Shown piece by piece: positions 6,987 through 14,921 of a stretch of 64,000 nt of DNA. The notes beneath the pieces are model-generated. The model did not search any database. It worked only from the letters and a program-made list of their open reading frames with translations, and was not told the DNA's origin. Every line of letters begins with the position of its first letter. The stretch's first letter is position 1. Origin of the DNA: Ga0077527 sp945862135 (lineage in GTDB: Bacteria; Pseudomonadota; Gammaproteobacteria; Burkholderiales; SG8-41). The translations under genes and the position numbers were made by a program. The stretch lies in NCBI GenBank assembly GCA_964203275.1, contig CAXNMF010000018.1, positions 1 to 64,000 of the forward strand, written 5' to 3'.

Positions 6987-7979
6987 ATGACTATCCGCAG
7001 AAACATTTCATGGCTGGGCGCTGCATTGCTGGCCCATGCCGCCTTCACCCTCGCAATCCCGGCGCAGGTATCGGCGCAGGGCTATCCGGCCAAAGCCGTG
7101 CGCATCATCGTACCTTTCCCGCCGGGCGGCAATACCGACATTTACGCGCGTCCGGTGTCCGCGAAAATGGCGGACCTGTATGGCAAACAGATGTTGATCG
7201 ACAATCGGCCCGGCGCCGGCGGCTCGGTCGGCATGCAGATCGCCGCGGCACAGCCCCCGGACGGTTACACGCTGATCTGGGGCAGCACCAGCACGCATGG
7301 CGTCGGCCCCAATGTTTACAAGAAACTGCCCTATGATGCTGTCGCTGATTTCGAGCCAGTGATCCTGACCGTGGTCGCGCAGAACATTCTGGTCGTGCAC
7401 CCTTCGGTGCCGGCCAAAAACGTCAAGGATCTGATTGCCATCGCCAAAGCCAAACGCGGCGGACTGAGTTTCGCCTCCAGCGGCAACGGCACCATCAGCC
7501 ACCTTGCGGGTGAAGTATTCAAGGGCATGACCGGCACCGACATGGTGCACGTGCCGTACAAAGGCAGCTCGCAGGCGATGGTTGATTTGCTGTCCGGACA
7601 GATCGATGTGATGTTCGACAGCCTGTCCTCGGCGCTGCCTCAGGTGAGAGCCAACAAATTGCGCGCGCTCGCGGTGACCGGCAGCAAACGTTTCCCCGGC
7701 ATGAAGGACATGCCGACGATCAACGAATCCGGACTCAAGGGGTTTGAAGTTGCGACATGGCTGGCTATCTGGGCGCCGGCGCGCACACCCAAGGATATCG
7801 TCGCCAAGCTCAACACGGACATCAACAAAATCCTGCACGAACCGGACATCCTGCGCCTGATGACAGACAACGGCGCCGAACCCGGCGGCGGCTCACCGGA
7901 GCGGCTCGGCAATCACGTCAAATCCGAAATCGCCAAATGGGGCGCGGTGGTGAAGTCGGCAAACCTCAAGGTGGAGTGA
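6987..7979 (+). CDS. Bug/TctC-family periplasmic solute receptor
   Basis: Extracytoplasmic substrate-binding protein of the tripartite tricarboxylate transporter type. The 330-residue protein has a signal peptide (MTIRRNISWLGAALL to VSAQG), then the family landmarks YPAKAVRIIVPFPPGG, IDNRPGAGGSVG, PPDGYTL, HVPYKGSSQAM and a C-terminal KSEIAKWGAVVKSA. The ATG at 6987 begins the signal peptide and has GAGG 9 nt upstream; the frame is open further 5'. It is divergent from the hydrolase at 5744-6826, so the two may share a promoter region and a substrate. No TctA/TctB membrane genes are nearby. The ligand cannot be read from sequence. Confidence 0.93.
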   Translation: MTIRRNISWLGAALLAHAAFTLAIPAQVSAQGYPAKAVRIIVPFPPGGNTDIYARPVSAKMADLYGKQMLIDNRPGAGGSVGMQIAAAQPPDGYTLIWGSTSTHGVGPNVYKKLPYDAVADFEPVILTVVAQNILVVHPSVPAKNVKDLIAIAKAKRGGLSFASSGNGTISHLAGEVFKGMTGTDMVHVPYKGSSQAMVDLLSGQIDVMFDSLSSALPQVRANKLRALAVTGSKRFPGMKDMPTINESGLKGFEVATWLAIWAPARTPKDIVAKLNTDINKILHEPDILRLMTDNGAEPGGGSPERLGNHVKSEIAKWGAVVKSANLKVE

Positions 7980-8290
7980 GCAACAACAAGGAACCGGAAA
8001 CAAGCGTTGCATCAGCACGCCGGACGCCTTGCAGCTCACGGCGTACCAGGCGCGCCTGAAATCGTGCAGAATGCTGGACATTCAAAGCATCGGAGTGAAA
8101 ATTCCGGCAACAAAAACCTTTTATGTGATACGCATCACCCGGGCCGCAGCCGCACACGGTATTCACTAATGACGTACATCGACCCGGTTGCAAAAATCGC
8201 CAAGACGAGCGGACTGCAACCGGAATGACCTGAAAGCCAGGGCAGTCGCCCGGTGATTGTGGCCGTCGATCACTTTGCAGGAGGACATCA
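7980..8290. other. 311-bp spacer without a supported gene
   Basis: I see no convincing gene, RNA or terminator. Short open frames exist but have neither ribosome sites nor codon character. An AGGAGG at 8279-8284 belongs to the YciI gene that follows. The promoter for that gene is probably within this stretch. Confidence 0.5.
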
Positions 8291-8893
8291 ATGGACTACT
8301 TCGTTTATTGCCATGACAAGCCGGGAGCAAACGCGTTGCGCAAGCAGACGCTGGAAGCCCACTGGTCGTTCATGGACCAATATGACGCCGGATTCACGGC
8401 ACGCGGACCTTCACTGATGGATGACGGCTCTGCGCAGACCGGGAGCATGCACATCGTCGATCTGCCGGACGCTGAAGCCGTGCGCGTATTTGCGTATGAA
8501 GAACCCCGTTACAAAGCGGGTGTTTTTGATGAAGTTTTCATCCGCCGCTGGCGAAATGACCTCGGGCACAGCATGTGGGATTTCAAGGGGGATGCGGCCC
8601 GCAATCAGCGCTTCCTGCTGATCGGCCGGGGCCGTCCGCAAGCCCACAATGACAGTGTTCGGCTTGCGGACGAGCGCCGGCATTACTACAACGCGAATGA
8701 TTACGGCACAGCGTTGATCACCAGCGGAGTACTGCTTGCTGAAGACGGCACGCATTGGGCCGGAAACGCCATGATGGTCGAGCTGCGTGACCGCGTTGCG
8801 GTTGACGCCATGCTTGCGGGTGATCCATGGGTCAAAGCCGGCCTCTACGAACGCATGGACATCCACCGCTGGGAATTCGGCGGACGCCGCTAA
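8291..8893 (+). CDS. Two-domain YciI-like protein
   Basis: The 200-residue protein contains two consecutive YciI (ferredoxin-fold) domains, about 1-100 and 105-200. Each has the pattern F-x-x-x-G-R-x-P/x, a G-S/M-M-x-I-V-D/E-L strand and a D-P-W/x-x-x-A-G-L/V-x-E segment ending in I-x-R/H-R/x-W. Single-domain YciI proteins are about 100 residues, so this is an internal duplication or fusion. The start is supported by AGGAGG 6 nt before the ATG. YciI proteins often accompany ring-degradation genes; the precise reaction is unknown. It may belong with the Bug receptor upstream. Confidence 0.8.
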   Translation: MDYFVYCHDKPGANALRKQTLEAHWSFMDQYDAGFTARGPSLMDDGSAQTGSMHIVDLPDAEAVRVFAYEEPRYKAGVFDEVFIRRWRNDLGHSMWDFKGDAARNQRFLLIGRGRPQAHNDSVRLADERRHYYNANDYGTALITSGVLLAEDGTHWAGNAMMVELRDRVAVDAMLAGDPWVKAGLYERMDIHRWEFGGRR

Positions 8894-8900
8894 GCTGCGA

Positions 8901-9176
8901 TCAGGGCTTCGGCGGTTGCGGATCGATCGACGACGTCTTGCCCAACTGGCTCTGCATCTCCGCCAGCGCCGCCTGCTGCTGGATGAACTTCTTTTTCAGG
9001 TGCGACGGAAACCAGAAATCCAGGATCGCAAACCCGAAAAAGAAAGCCAGCATGATGTTGCGCGTGCCCGGTTCGACGCCGCCGCCATACAGCAGCACGT
9101 AACAACCGAGGAACAGATTCAGTATCCCGGCAAATTGAAACGCATAGATGCGTTTTTTCAGTTTCTCTTCGTCCAT
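8901..9176 (-). CDS. Small two-helix membrane protein downstream of nusB
   Basis: The 91-residue product begins MDEEKLKKRIYAFQF and has two membrane segments (about 10-30 and 40-57), followed by a basic, Gln-rich tail (KKKFIQQQAALAEMQSQLG) likely to form a short coiled coil. The ATG at 9176 is chosen over an upstream in-frame start because the extension overlaps nusB and looks non-coding. It is 34 nt after the nusB stop and probably co-transcribed. I recognise no named family. Confidence 0.7.
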   Translation of the reverse strand: MDEEKLKKRIYAFQFAGILNLFLGCYVLLYGGGVEPGTRNIMLAFFFGFAILDFWFPSHLKKKFIQQQAALAEMQSQLGKTSSIDPQPPKP

Positions 9177-9210
9177 CGCCTTCTCCAGCTCCGTTGCGGA
9201 TGCGGTCCGC

Positions 9211-9639
9211 TCAGCGGCCCGCGGAAAACTCGACTGCGCGCAGTTGCGCAGCCATCTTGTCGAGCACACCGTTGACGTATTTGTGGCCATCGGTGCCGCC
9301 AAAAGATTTTGCCAGCTCAATCGCTTCGTTGATGATCACGCGATACGGCACTTCAGGCTGGCTCTTGAATTCATAACCGGCGAGCAGCAGGATGCCGCGC
9401 TCCACCGGCGACAGGCTCTTGTATGCGCGATCCAGCAACGGTGCGATCAACTGCTCCATGTCGGCCGCACCGGCAACAGCACCGGTCAGCAGCAGCTTGA
9501 AGTATTCGTTATCAATCTTGCTGAAATCATCGGCATCCGACAACTGCTCGGCAATGGTCAAGGGATCAGTGCCTGCAAGCTGCCACTGATACAGGCCTTG
9601 CAGGGCGAATTCACGCGAACGTCTACGGCTGGATTTCAT
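9211..9639 (-). CDS. nusB: Transcription antitermination factor NusB
   Basis: RNA-binding component of the rRNA antitermination complex. The 142-residue, all-helical protein starts MKSSRRRSREFALQGLYQWQL and shows the family pattern EYFKLLLTG, LDRAYKSLSPVERGILLLAGYE and VPYRVIINEAIELAKSFGGTDGHKYVNGVLDK. The RRRSRE start is the RNA-binding arginine-rich segment. It follows ribH in the riboflavin operon, the usual arrangement in proteobacteria. Confidence 0.97.
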   Translation of the reverse strand: MKSSRRRSREFALQGLYQWQLAGTDPLTIAEQLSDADDFSKIDNEYFKLLLTGAVAGAADMEQLIAPLLDRAYKSLSPVERGILLLAGYEFKSQPEVPYRVIINEAIELAKSFGGTDGHKYVNGVLDKMAAQLRAVEFSAGR

Positions 9640-9678
9640 GAGGCTCCGGTGTGCCGCCGACTCATCGGCAACACACTA

Positions 9679-9712
9679 ATATTCGTTTAAAATCAATAAT
9701 TTATAGTATATC
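9679..9712 (-). repeat. AT-rich dispersed element, copy 2
   Basis: Minus-strand core TATAAATTATTGATTTTAAA, between the ribH stop and the nusB start. It shares the TTATTGATTT core with the other copies. Confidence 0.5.
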
Positions 9713-9717
9713 GCGGA

Positions 9718-10185
9718 CTACAGTCGCGGCAGCAGACGCGCCATTTCGATGGCCGCAATCGCACAATCGAGACCCTTTTGCGCCATGCGCGCTTCGGCCT
9801 GGTCGTCATCCTCGGTGGTGAGAATGCCATTGGCGATCGGGACACCAGTGGCAAGCTGCACTTCGGTAATGCCGCGCGAGGATTCGTTGGACACGATTTC
9901 AAAATGGTAGGTCTCGCCGCGGATCACCGCACCGAGCGCGATCAGCGCATCGTATTTACCACTTTGCGCCATTTTCTTCAGCGTCAGCGGAATTTCCAAC
10001 GCACCCGGCACCGTGACAATGCGGATGCTGTCCTTGGTGACACCATGCTTGACCAGCCCGGCAGTGCATGACGACAGCAAGCCGTCACCCACGTCGATGT
10101 TGAAACGGCCCATGACAATGCCGATGCGCAGCCCCGCGCCGTTGCTGTCGGGTTCCAGTTCTTCGATGCCGTCGTAACGTCCCAT
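9718..10185 (-). CDS. ribH: 6,7-dimethyl-8-ribityllumazine synthase
   Basis: Condenses the ribitylamino-uracil with 3,4-dihydroxybutanone 4-phosphate, the penultimate step of riboflavin synthesis; forms capsid-like oligomers. The 155-residue protein carries VMGRFNIDVGDGLLS, VTVPGALEIPLTLK, ALGAVIRGETYHFEIVSNES and the catalytic-loop region GVPIANGILTTEDDDQAEAR (the histidine lies in the YHFE segment). The ribosome site AAAGGA precedes the ATG at 10185. It sits 11 nt downstream of ribBA. Confidence 0.97.
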   Translation of the reverse strand: MGRYDGIEELEPDSNGAGLRIGIVMGRFNIDVGDGLLSSCTAGLVKHGVTKDSIRIVTVPGALEIPLTLKKMAQSGKYDALIALGAVIRGETYHFEIVSNESSRGITEVQLATGVPIANGILTTEDDDQAEARMAQKGLDCAIAAIEMARLLPRL

Positions 10186-10196
10186 GTTGCTTTCCT

Positions 10197-11318
10197 TTAA
10201 GCCTTGCCCGGCGGCTGCAGATAACCGGTCACTTCAAGATCAAAACCGGCCATGCTCGGCATGCGCAGCGGTTGCGCCATCACGCGCATTTTTTTCACAC
10301 CCAGATCGCGCAGGATCTGCGCGCCGATGCCGTAATTTCGTAACACGATCTTTGCCGGACCGCCGCGCTCGTCCTGCGGACGCGCGCGCTCCAGCAATTC
10401 GGCCGCGGTTTCCGGACGATGCAGCAGAACCACCACGCCTCGGCCGTTGCGGGCGATTTCCGCCATCGCATCGTGCAGATTCCAAGAGTGGCTGGTCGCG
10501 CTGGTATCGAGCACGTCAATCAGCGACACCGGCTCATGCACCCGCACCAGCACCTCATCGCGCGGTGAAATCTTGCCGCAGACCAGCGCGAGGTGCGTCT
10601 GGCCGCCGGCGGTTTCGGTGTAAGCCACCAGCCGGAACTTGCCCTGCGCGGTTTCGATGTCACGCTCGGTGGCGCGTTTGACCAGCGATTCGGTACTGCT
10701 GCGGTATTGAATCAGATCAGTGATGGTGCCGATTTTCAGACCATGCTCGGCGGCAAACGGAATCAGATCCGGCAGCCGCGCCATCTCGCCGTTGTCCTTG
10801 AGGATTTCGCAGATCACCGCAGCCGGACTCAAACCGGCGAGCCGCGCGAGATCGCAACCGGCTTCGGTGTGGCCCGCGCGCATCAGCGTGCCGCCGGTCT
10901 GCGCCATCAGCGGAAAAATATGGCCGGGCTGCACGATGTCGTTCGGGCTGGCATCGGCGCGGATCGCCGCTTGCACCGTTTTTGCACGATCCGCCGCAGA
11001 AATCCCGGTGGTCACACCCTCGGCGGCTTCGATCGACAGCGTGAAATTGGTACCCATCGGCGAACGGTTGTTGCTGACCATCAGCGGCAGGTTCAACTGG
11101 CGGCAGCGTTCCTCGGTCAGTGTCAGGCAAATCAGGCCGCGACCAAAACGCGCCATGAAGTTGATGGTTTCCGGCGTCGCAAATTCCGCAGCCAATACCA
11201 GGTCGCCCTCGTTCTCGCGGTCTTCTTCATCGACGAGCACGACCATGCGGCCGGCGCGCATTTCGGCGATGATTTCAGTGGTCGGGCTGATGGCCAATTC
11301 GTTGTTTCCTGATTTCAA
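10197..11318 (-). CDS. ribBA: 3,4-dihydroxy-2-butanone 4-phosphate synthase with degenerate GTP cyclohydrolase II half
   Basis: The N-terminal RibB domain (about 1-208) converts ribulose 5-phosphate to dihydroxybutanone phosphate. DEEDRENEGDL and GHTEAGCDLARLAG, its metal/catalytic motifs, are present. The C-terminal half (about 215-373) keeps the RibA fold, for example VRVHEPVSLIDVLDT and NYGIGAQILRDLGVKKMRVM. It lacks the three zinc-binding cysteines normally found shortly after VRVHSE, so GTP cyclohydrolase activity is unlikely and a separate RibA is expected elsewhere. No ATG precedes the domain: TTG at 11318 (AAGGA upstream) or TTG at 11297 must serve. In the operon ribD-ribE-ribBA-ribH. 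Confidence 0.92.
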   Translation of the reverse strand: MKSGNNELAISPTTEIIAEMRAGRMVVLVDEEDRENEGDLVLAAEFATPETINFMARFGRGLICLTLTEERCRQLNLPLMVSNNRSPMGTNFTLSIEAAEGVTTGISAADRAKTVQAAIRADASPNDIVQPGHIFPLMAQTGGTLMRAGHTEAGCDLARLAGLSPAAVICEILKDNGEMARLPDLIPFAAEHGLKIGTITDLIQYRSSTESLVKRATERDIETAQGKFRLVAYTETAGGQTHLALVCGKISPRDEVLVRVHEPVSLIDVLDTSATSHSWNLHDAMAEIARNGRGVVVLLHRPETAAELLERARPQDERGGPAKIVLRNYGIGAQILRDLGVKKMRVMAQPLRMPSMAGFDLEVTGYLQPPGKA

Positions 11319-11336
11319 GACTTCAGTTCCTTGCTT

Positions 11337-11941
11337 TCATTTCCCTGCACTGCCGGCTTCGTGGAGGCGCTCAATGTAGCGCGCCAGCATGTCCACCTCA
11401 AGATTGACCCGCGCGCCCGGCTGCAAGTGCTGCAGCGTTGTCGCCGACAGCGTATGCGCGATCAGATTCACCTCAAACGCATTACCATCGACCGCGTTCA
11501 CCGTCAGGCTGACGCCGTTCACCGCAATCGAACCCTTGCGCGCGATGTAACGGGCAATGGCCGGCGGCGCTTCGACAACAAGGCGGCGATTGTCCCCTAC
11601 TGCGTCGAATAGACGCCACCGTGCCAGCGCCATCGACATGACCGCTCATCAGATGACCGCCGGCCGCGATCAGTCAGCCGCAATGCCTTCACCAGATCTG
11701 GATGGCCGGCGCCGGCGTCAAACCCGGCAACCACACCCAGCGAGGCCTGCGACACTTCGGCTTCAAAGAAGTTTTTATCAAAGGCCACCACGGTCAGGCA
11801 CACGCCGTTGACGGCAATGCTGTCGCCGAGCGCGACGTCGCCCATGTCCAGCGCAGCGGTAGCGATATGCAGGCGCACACCGCCCGGTGCTGGTTTGATG
11901 GTCTCAATACGGCCGACGGCCGCGACGATGCCGGTAAACAT
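11337..11941 (-). pseudogene. ribE: Riboflavin synthase alpha chain, broken by two +1 frameshifts
   Basis: Dismutates two lumazines to riboflavin. The first frame reads MFTGIVAAVGRIETI through AVNGVCLTVVAFDKNFFEAEVS to VKALRLTDR. The expected GGHLMSGHVDGAGTVAS follows in the +1 frame, and the DAVGDNRRLVVEAPPAIARY to KGSIAVNGVSLTV to HTLSATTLQHLQPG part follows in a third frame. The shifts map near 11660-11670 (an extra base in CGCGGCC) and 11608-11614 (an extra base in TCTATT). Apart from them both lumazine-synthase-like halves are perfectly conserved, so the lesion is recent or an assembly error. The ATG overlaps the ribD stop by one base (TAATG), showing coupled translation. Confidence 0.9.
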
Positions 11942-13035
11942 TAATGCAATCTCGCGAGAATGCGAATTTCATCACCAACACGCGTGATGTCGGTGATACG
12001 CACATTGCGCCGCCCGGCAAGATCATCCAGTGGCGGCAGGTGGAACATGCCCTTGGCGGTGTCACCGAGAATGCACGGCGCCATGTAAATCAGCAGTTCA
12101 TCGACCAGACCTTCATCGAGGAATGAACCATTGAGCTTGTAACCGGCTTCGACATGCAGTTCGTTGCAGCCGCGCCGCGCCAGTTCCTGCAGCAGCGCCG
12201 GCAGTTCAACCTTGCCTTCATGATTGGGCAGCACCACGACTTCGGCGCCATGGGCACGCAAGGCCACACTGCGCGGCGCATCGACGCCGGCTGCCGCGAT
12301 GATCGTGCCCGGCCCCAGAATTTTTGCCGTCAGCGGCGTCTGCAGGCGGCTGTCGACCACCACGCGGTAAGGCTGGCGCGTCGTCGCTACATCACGAACC
12401 GTCAGCAGCGGATCATCGTCCTTGACCGTGCCGACGCCGGTGAGCACGGCACAGGCCCGCGCGCGCCAGGCATGGCCATCCTTGCGCGCTTCCGCACCGG
12501 TAATCCACTGACTCTTGCCGTTGGCGAGTGCGGTGCGGCCATCGAGACTCGCCGCCACCTTCATGCGCACCCACGGCGTGCCGCGGGTCATGCGCATGAC
12601 AAAGCCGATATTCAACTCGCGCGCTTCGGCTTCCATCAGACCGACATCGACCGTGATGCCGGCGGCGCGTAATTGCTCAAAGCCCTTGCCCGCCGTTTCC
12701 GGATTCGGGTCCTGCATTGCAGCAACCACACGCGCCGGTTTCGCCGCAAGCAGCGCATCGACGCAGGGCGGCGTGCGGCCGTGATGGGCGCAGGGTTCCA
12801 GCGTCACATAGATTGTTGCGCCGGCGGCGCGGTCGCCCGCGACCTGCAGCGCCAGCGGTTCGGCATGCAGTTCGCCGGCCTTGGCGTGCCAGCCTTCGCC
12901 GACCACAACACCATCACGCACGATCACACAACCGACGCGCGGATTCGGCGTGGTTGTGTACAGGCCCTGCGCCGCGAGTTGCAGCGCACGGGCCATATGC
13001 TGATGATCTTCAGGCTTGAACATGTCGGTATCCAT
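11941..13035 (-). CDS. ribD: Bifunctional pyrimidine deaminase/reductase of riboflavin synthesis
   Basis: Catalyses deamination and then reduction of the pyrimidine intermediate in riboflavin synthesis. The N-terminal deaminase domain (about 1-145) contains PNPRVGCVIV, the zinc motif HAE in GELHAEPLAL and PCAHHGRTPPC. The reductase domain (about 150-364) contains VRMKVAASLDGRTAL, SQWITG and NELHVEAGYKLNGSFLDEGLVDELLIYMAP. ATG at 13035 is used; ATG at 13023 (MFKPEDHQ) is an alternative and neither has a strong ribosome site. It is 28 nt downstream of nrdR and overlaps ribE by one base. Confidence 0.96.
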   Translation of the reverse strand: MDTDMFKPEDHQHMARALQLAAQGLYTTTPNPRVGCVIVRDGVVVGEGWHAKAGELHAEPLALQVAGDRAAGATIYVTLEPCAHHGRTPPCVDALLAAKPARVVAAMQDPNPETAGKGFEQLRAAGITVDVGLMEAEARELNIGFVMRMTRGTPWVRMKVAASLDGRTALANGKSQWITGAEARKDGHAWRARACAVLTGVGTVKDDDPLLTVRDVATTRQPYRVVVDSRLQTPLTAKILGPGTIIAAAGVDAPRSVALRAHGAEVVVLPNHEGKVELPALLQELARRGCNELHVEAGYKLNGSFLDEGLVDELLIYMAPCILGDTAKGMFHLPPLDDLAGRRNVRITDITRVGDEIRILARLH

Positions 13036-13062
13036 CACCGCCAAAACACGGTGTTGCGAAAA

Positions 13063-13527
13063 TTACTTGGCGCGCCCGGGACGGCGCACTTCCTTGATCG
13101 CGTCGGTGAAATCATCGACGCCCTGGAAACTCTTGTAGACCGACGCGAAGCGGATGTAAGCCACTTCATCGAGTTTTTTCAGCTCGCGCATCACCATCTC
13201 GCCGACCCGTCTCGCGGGCACTTCGCGCTCGCCCAGCGACAGCAGTTCATTGGTCAATGCACCAATGGCTTCGTCCACCAGCGGCGTCGGCACCGGACGC
13301 TTGTGCAGCGCGCGCATGAAACTGGTGCGCAGCTTGGCCAGATCGAATTCGGCGCGGCTGCCATCCTGCTTGACCACCTGCGGCATGCGCAGCTCGACCG
13401 TTTCATAGGTCGTGAAGCGCTTGCTGCAGGCCACGCACTTGCGGCGGCGACGGATGCTGTCGCCGTCGTCACTGACGCGCGAGTCGATGACCTGGGTCTC
13501 ATCCGATTTGCAGAAAGGGCACTTCAT
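13063..13527 (-). CDS. nrdR: Transcriptional repressor NrdR
   Basis: Nucleotide-sensing repressor of ribonucleotide reductase genes. The 154-residue protein has an N-terminal zinc ribbon (CPFC at residues 3-6 and CVAC near 32-35) and an ATP-cone domain (about 46-136) with VVKQDGSRAEFDLAKLRTSF and VAYIRFASVYKSFQ. It lies between glyA and ribD with an 18-nt gap to glyA, the usual betaproteobacterial context. Confidence 0.97.
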   Translation of the reverse strand: MKCPFCKSDETQVIDSRVSDDGDSIRRRRKCVACSKRFTTYETVELRMPQVVKQDGSRAEFDLAKLRTSFMRALHKRPVPTPLVDEAIGALTNELLSLGEREVPARRVGEMVMRELKKLDEVAYIRFASVYKSFQGVDDFTDAIKEVRRPGRAK

Positions 13528-13545
13528 GGCGGCGGCGCTTGCGGA

Positions 13546-14799
13546 TTACGACTTGCGGTAAACGGGGTGTTTGTCGCACAGCTCTTTGACTGCCGCACGC
13601 ACCTTGTTGTTGACGGCTTCGTCCTGCGGTGCGTCGAGGATATCGGCGATCAGGTGGCCGAGCTTCTCGGCTTCGATCTCCTTGAACCCGCGTGTAGTCA
13701 TTGCCGGCGAGCCGATGCGCACGCCGCTGGTCACGGTCGGTGTGCGGGTGTCGTTGGGCACCGAGTTCTTGTTGACGGTGATGTTGGCACGGCCCAGCGC
13801 CTGTTCGGCTTCGAGGCCGGTCACCGGTTTGTCGCGCAGATCGAGCAGGAACAGGTGGCAATCGGTGCGGCCCGAAACAATGCGGTAACCGCGCTCCTGC
13901 ATCACCTTCGCCATTACTCGCGCATTATCAAGCACCTGCTGCTGGTACTGACGGAAATCCTTGGTCATCGCCTCCTTCAGCGCCACCGCCTTGGCGGCGA
14001 TCACGTGCATGAGCGGGCCACCCTGCGAACCGGGGAACACGGCCGAGTTGAGGATCTTCTCGTGCGCGGCGCTCGACAGGATCATGCCGCCGCGCGGACC
14101 GCGCAGCGTCTTGTGCGTCGTCGTGGTGACGAAGTCGGCGATACCGACAGGGCTTGGATACAGGCCCGCAGCAACCAGACCGGCGTAATGCGCCATGTCC
14201 GCCATCAGCAATGCACCGACGCTGTCGGCGATTTCGCGGAATTTTTTCCAGTCGATCACCAGCGAATAAGCCGAGGCACCGGCAACAATCAGTTTCGGTT
14301 TGTTGATCTTCGCCAGTTCGGCGACTTCGTCGTAATCAATCGCCTGGGTTTCGGGATTCAGACCGTAGCTGGAGGCGTTGTAATACTTGCCGCTGATGTT
14401 GACCTTGGCGCCATGCGTCAGATGACCGCCGTCCGACAGGCGCATGCCGAGGATGCTGTCGCCCGGCTTCAGCGTGGCGAGAAACACGGCGGCATTGGCC
14501 TGCGCGCCGGAGTGCGGTTGCACATTGGCATAACCGGCCTTGAACAATTCCTTCGCGCGCTCGATCGCCAGTTTCTCGGCGATATCTACATATTCGCAAC
14601 CACCGTAATACCGTTTGCCCGGATAACCTTCAGCGTATTTGTTGGTCAGCACCGAACCTTGCGCGGCGAGCACTGCGGGACTGGCGTAGTTTTCGGAGGC
14701 GATCAGTTCAATGTGATCTTCCTGACGCTGCGCCTCCTGCTCGATCGCTTGATGAATTTCGGGGTCGATGGTCTGAAGGCGGTTGTCGAAAATGGACAT
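13546..14799 (-). CDS. glyA: Serine hydroxymethyltransferase
   Basis: PLP enzyme interconverting serine and glycine with transfer of the one-carbon unit to tetrahydrofolate. The 417-residue protein starts MSIFDNRLQTIDPEIHQAI and has the PLP-lysine motif TTTTHKTLRGPRGG (around 225-238), ELIASENYASPAVLAAQGS, KYAEGYPGKRYYGGCE and SGVRIGSPAMTTRG. Length and motifs are canonical. It is probably the first gene of the glyA-nrdR-rib-nusB transcription unit. Confidence 0.98.
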   Translation of the reverse strand: MSIFDNRLQTIDPEIHQAIEQEAQRQEDHIELIASENYASPAVLAAQGSVLTNKYAEGYPGKRYYGGCEYVDIAEKLAIERAKELFKAGYANVQPHSGAQANAAVFLATLKPGDSILGMRLSDGGHLTHGAKVNISGKYYNASSYGLNPETQAIDYDEVAELAKINKPKLIVAGASAYSLVIDWKKFREIADSVGALLMADMAHYAGLVAAGLYPSPVGIADFVTTTTHKTLRGPRGGMILSSAAHEKILNSAVFPGSQGGPLMHVIAAKAVALKEAMTKDFRQYQQQVLDNARVMAKVMQERGYRIVSGRTDCHLFLLDLRDKPVTGLEAEQALGRANITVNKNSVPNDTRTPTVTSGVRIGSPAMTTRGFKEIEAEKLGHLIADILDAPQDEAVNNKVRAAVKELCDKHPVYRKS

Positions 14800-14886
14800 G
14801 GGATTCGGTATTCCGGGAGGTTGCAGACAGAGTGGCGGATTTTATCATGCGGGACGCCCCACCTCCCGTAATGGAAACATACCGTT

Positions 14887-14921
14887 TTGTTCAATGAAAA
14901 CATGACTTTATAATGTGCCCA
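14887..14921 (+). promoter_or_regulatory. Candidate promoter placing transcription start at the lysE-type ATG
   Basis: A perfect TATAAT at 14909-14914 lies 16 nt after a weak TTGTTC -35 (14887-14892). Seven bases downstream of the -10 is 14921, the A of the first ATG of the exporter, and no ribosome site is visible. If used, the mRNA would be leaderless. Confidence 0.45.

Noticed and set aside
8007..8228. A 73-codon open frame between the Bug receptor and the YciI gene
   Set aside because: No ribosome site, no recognisable domain, and composition unlike the neighbouring genes.
12673..14871. A very long open frame (732 codons) on the plus strand
   Set aside because: It runs antisense to ribD, nrdR and glyA, all unambiguous; long antisense frames are common in GC-rich DNA.
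11320..14920. Possible FMN riboswitch controlling the riboflavin genes
   Set aside because: No spacer long enough exists inside glyA-nrdR-ribD-ribE-ribBA-ribH, and the 120 nt before glyA show no RFN-element pattern I can recognise.
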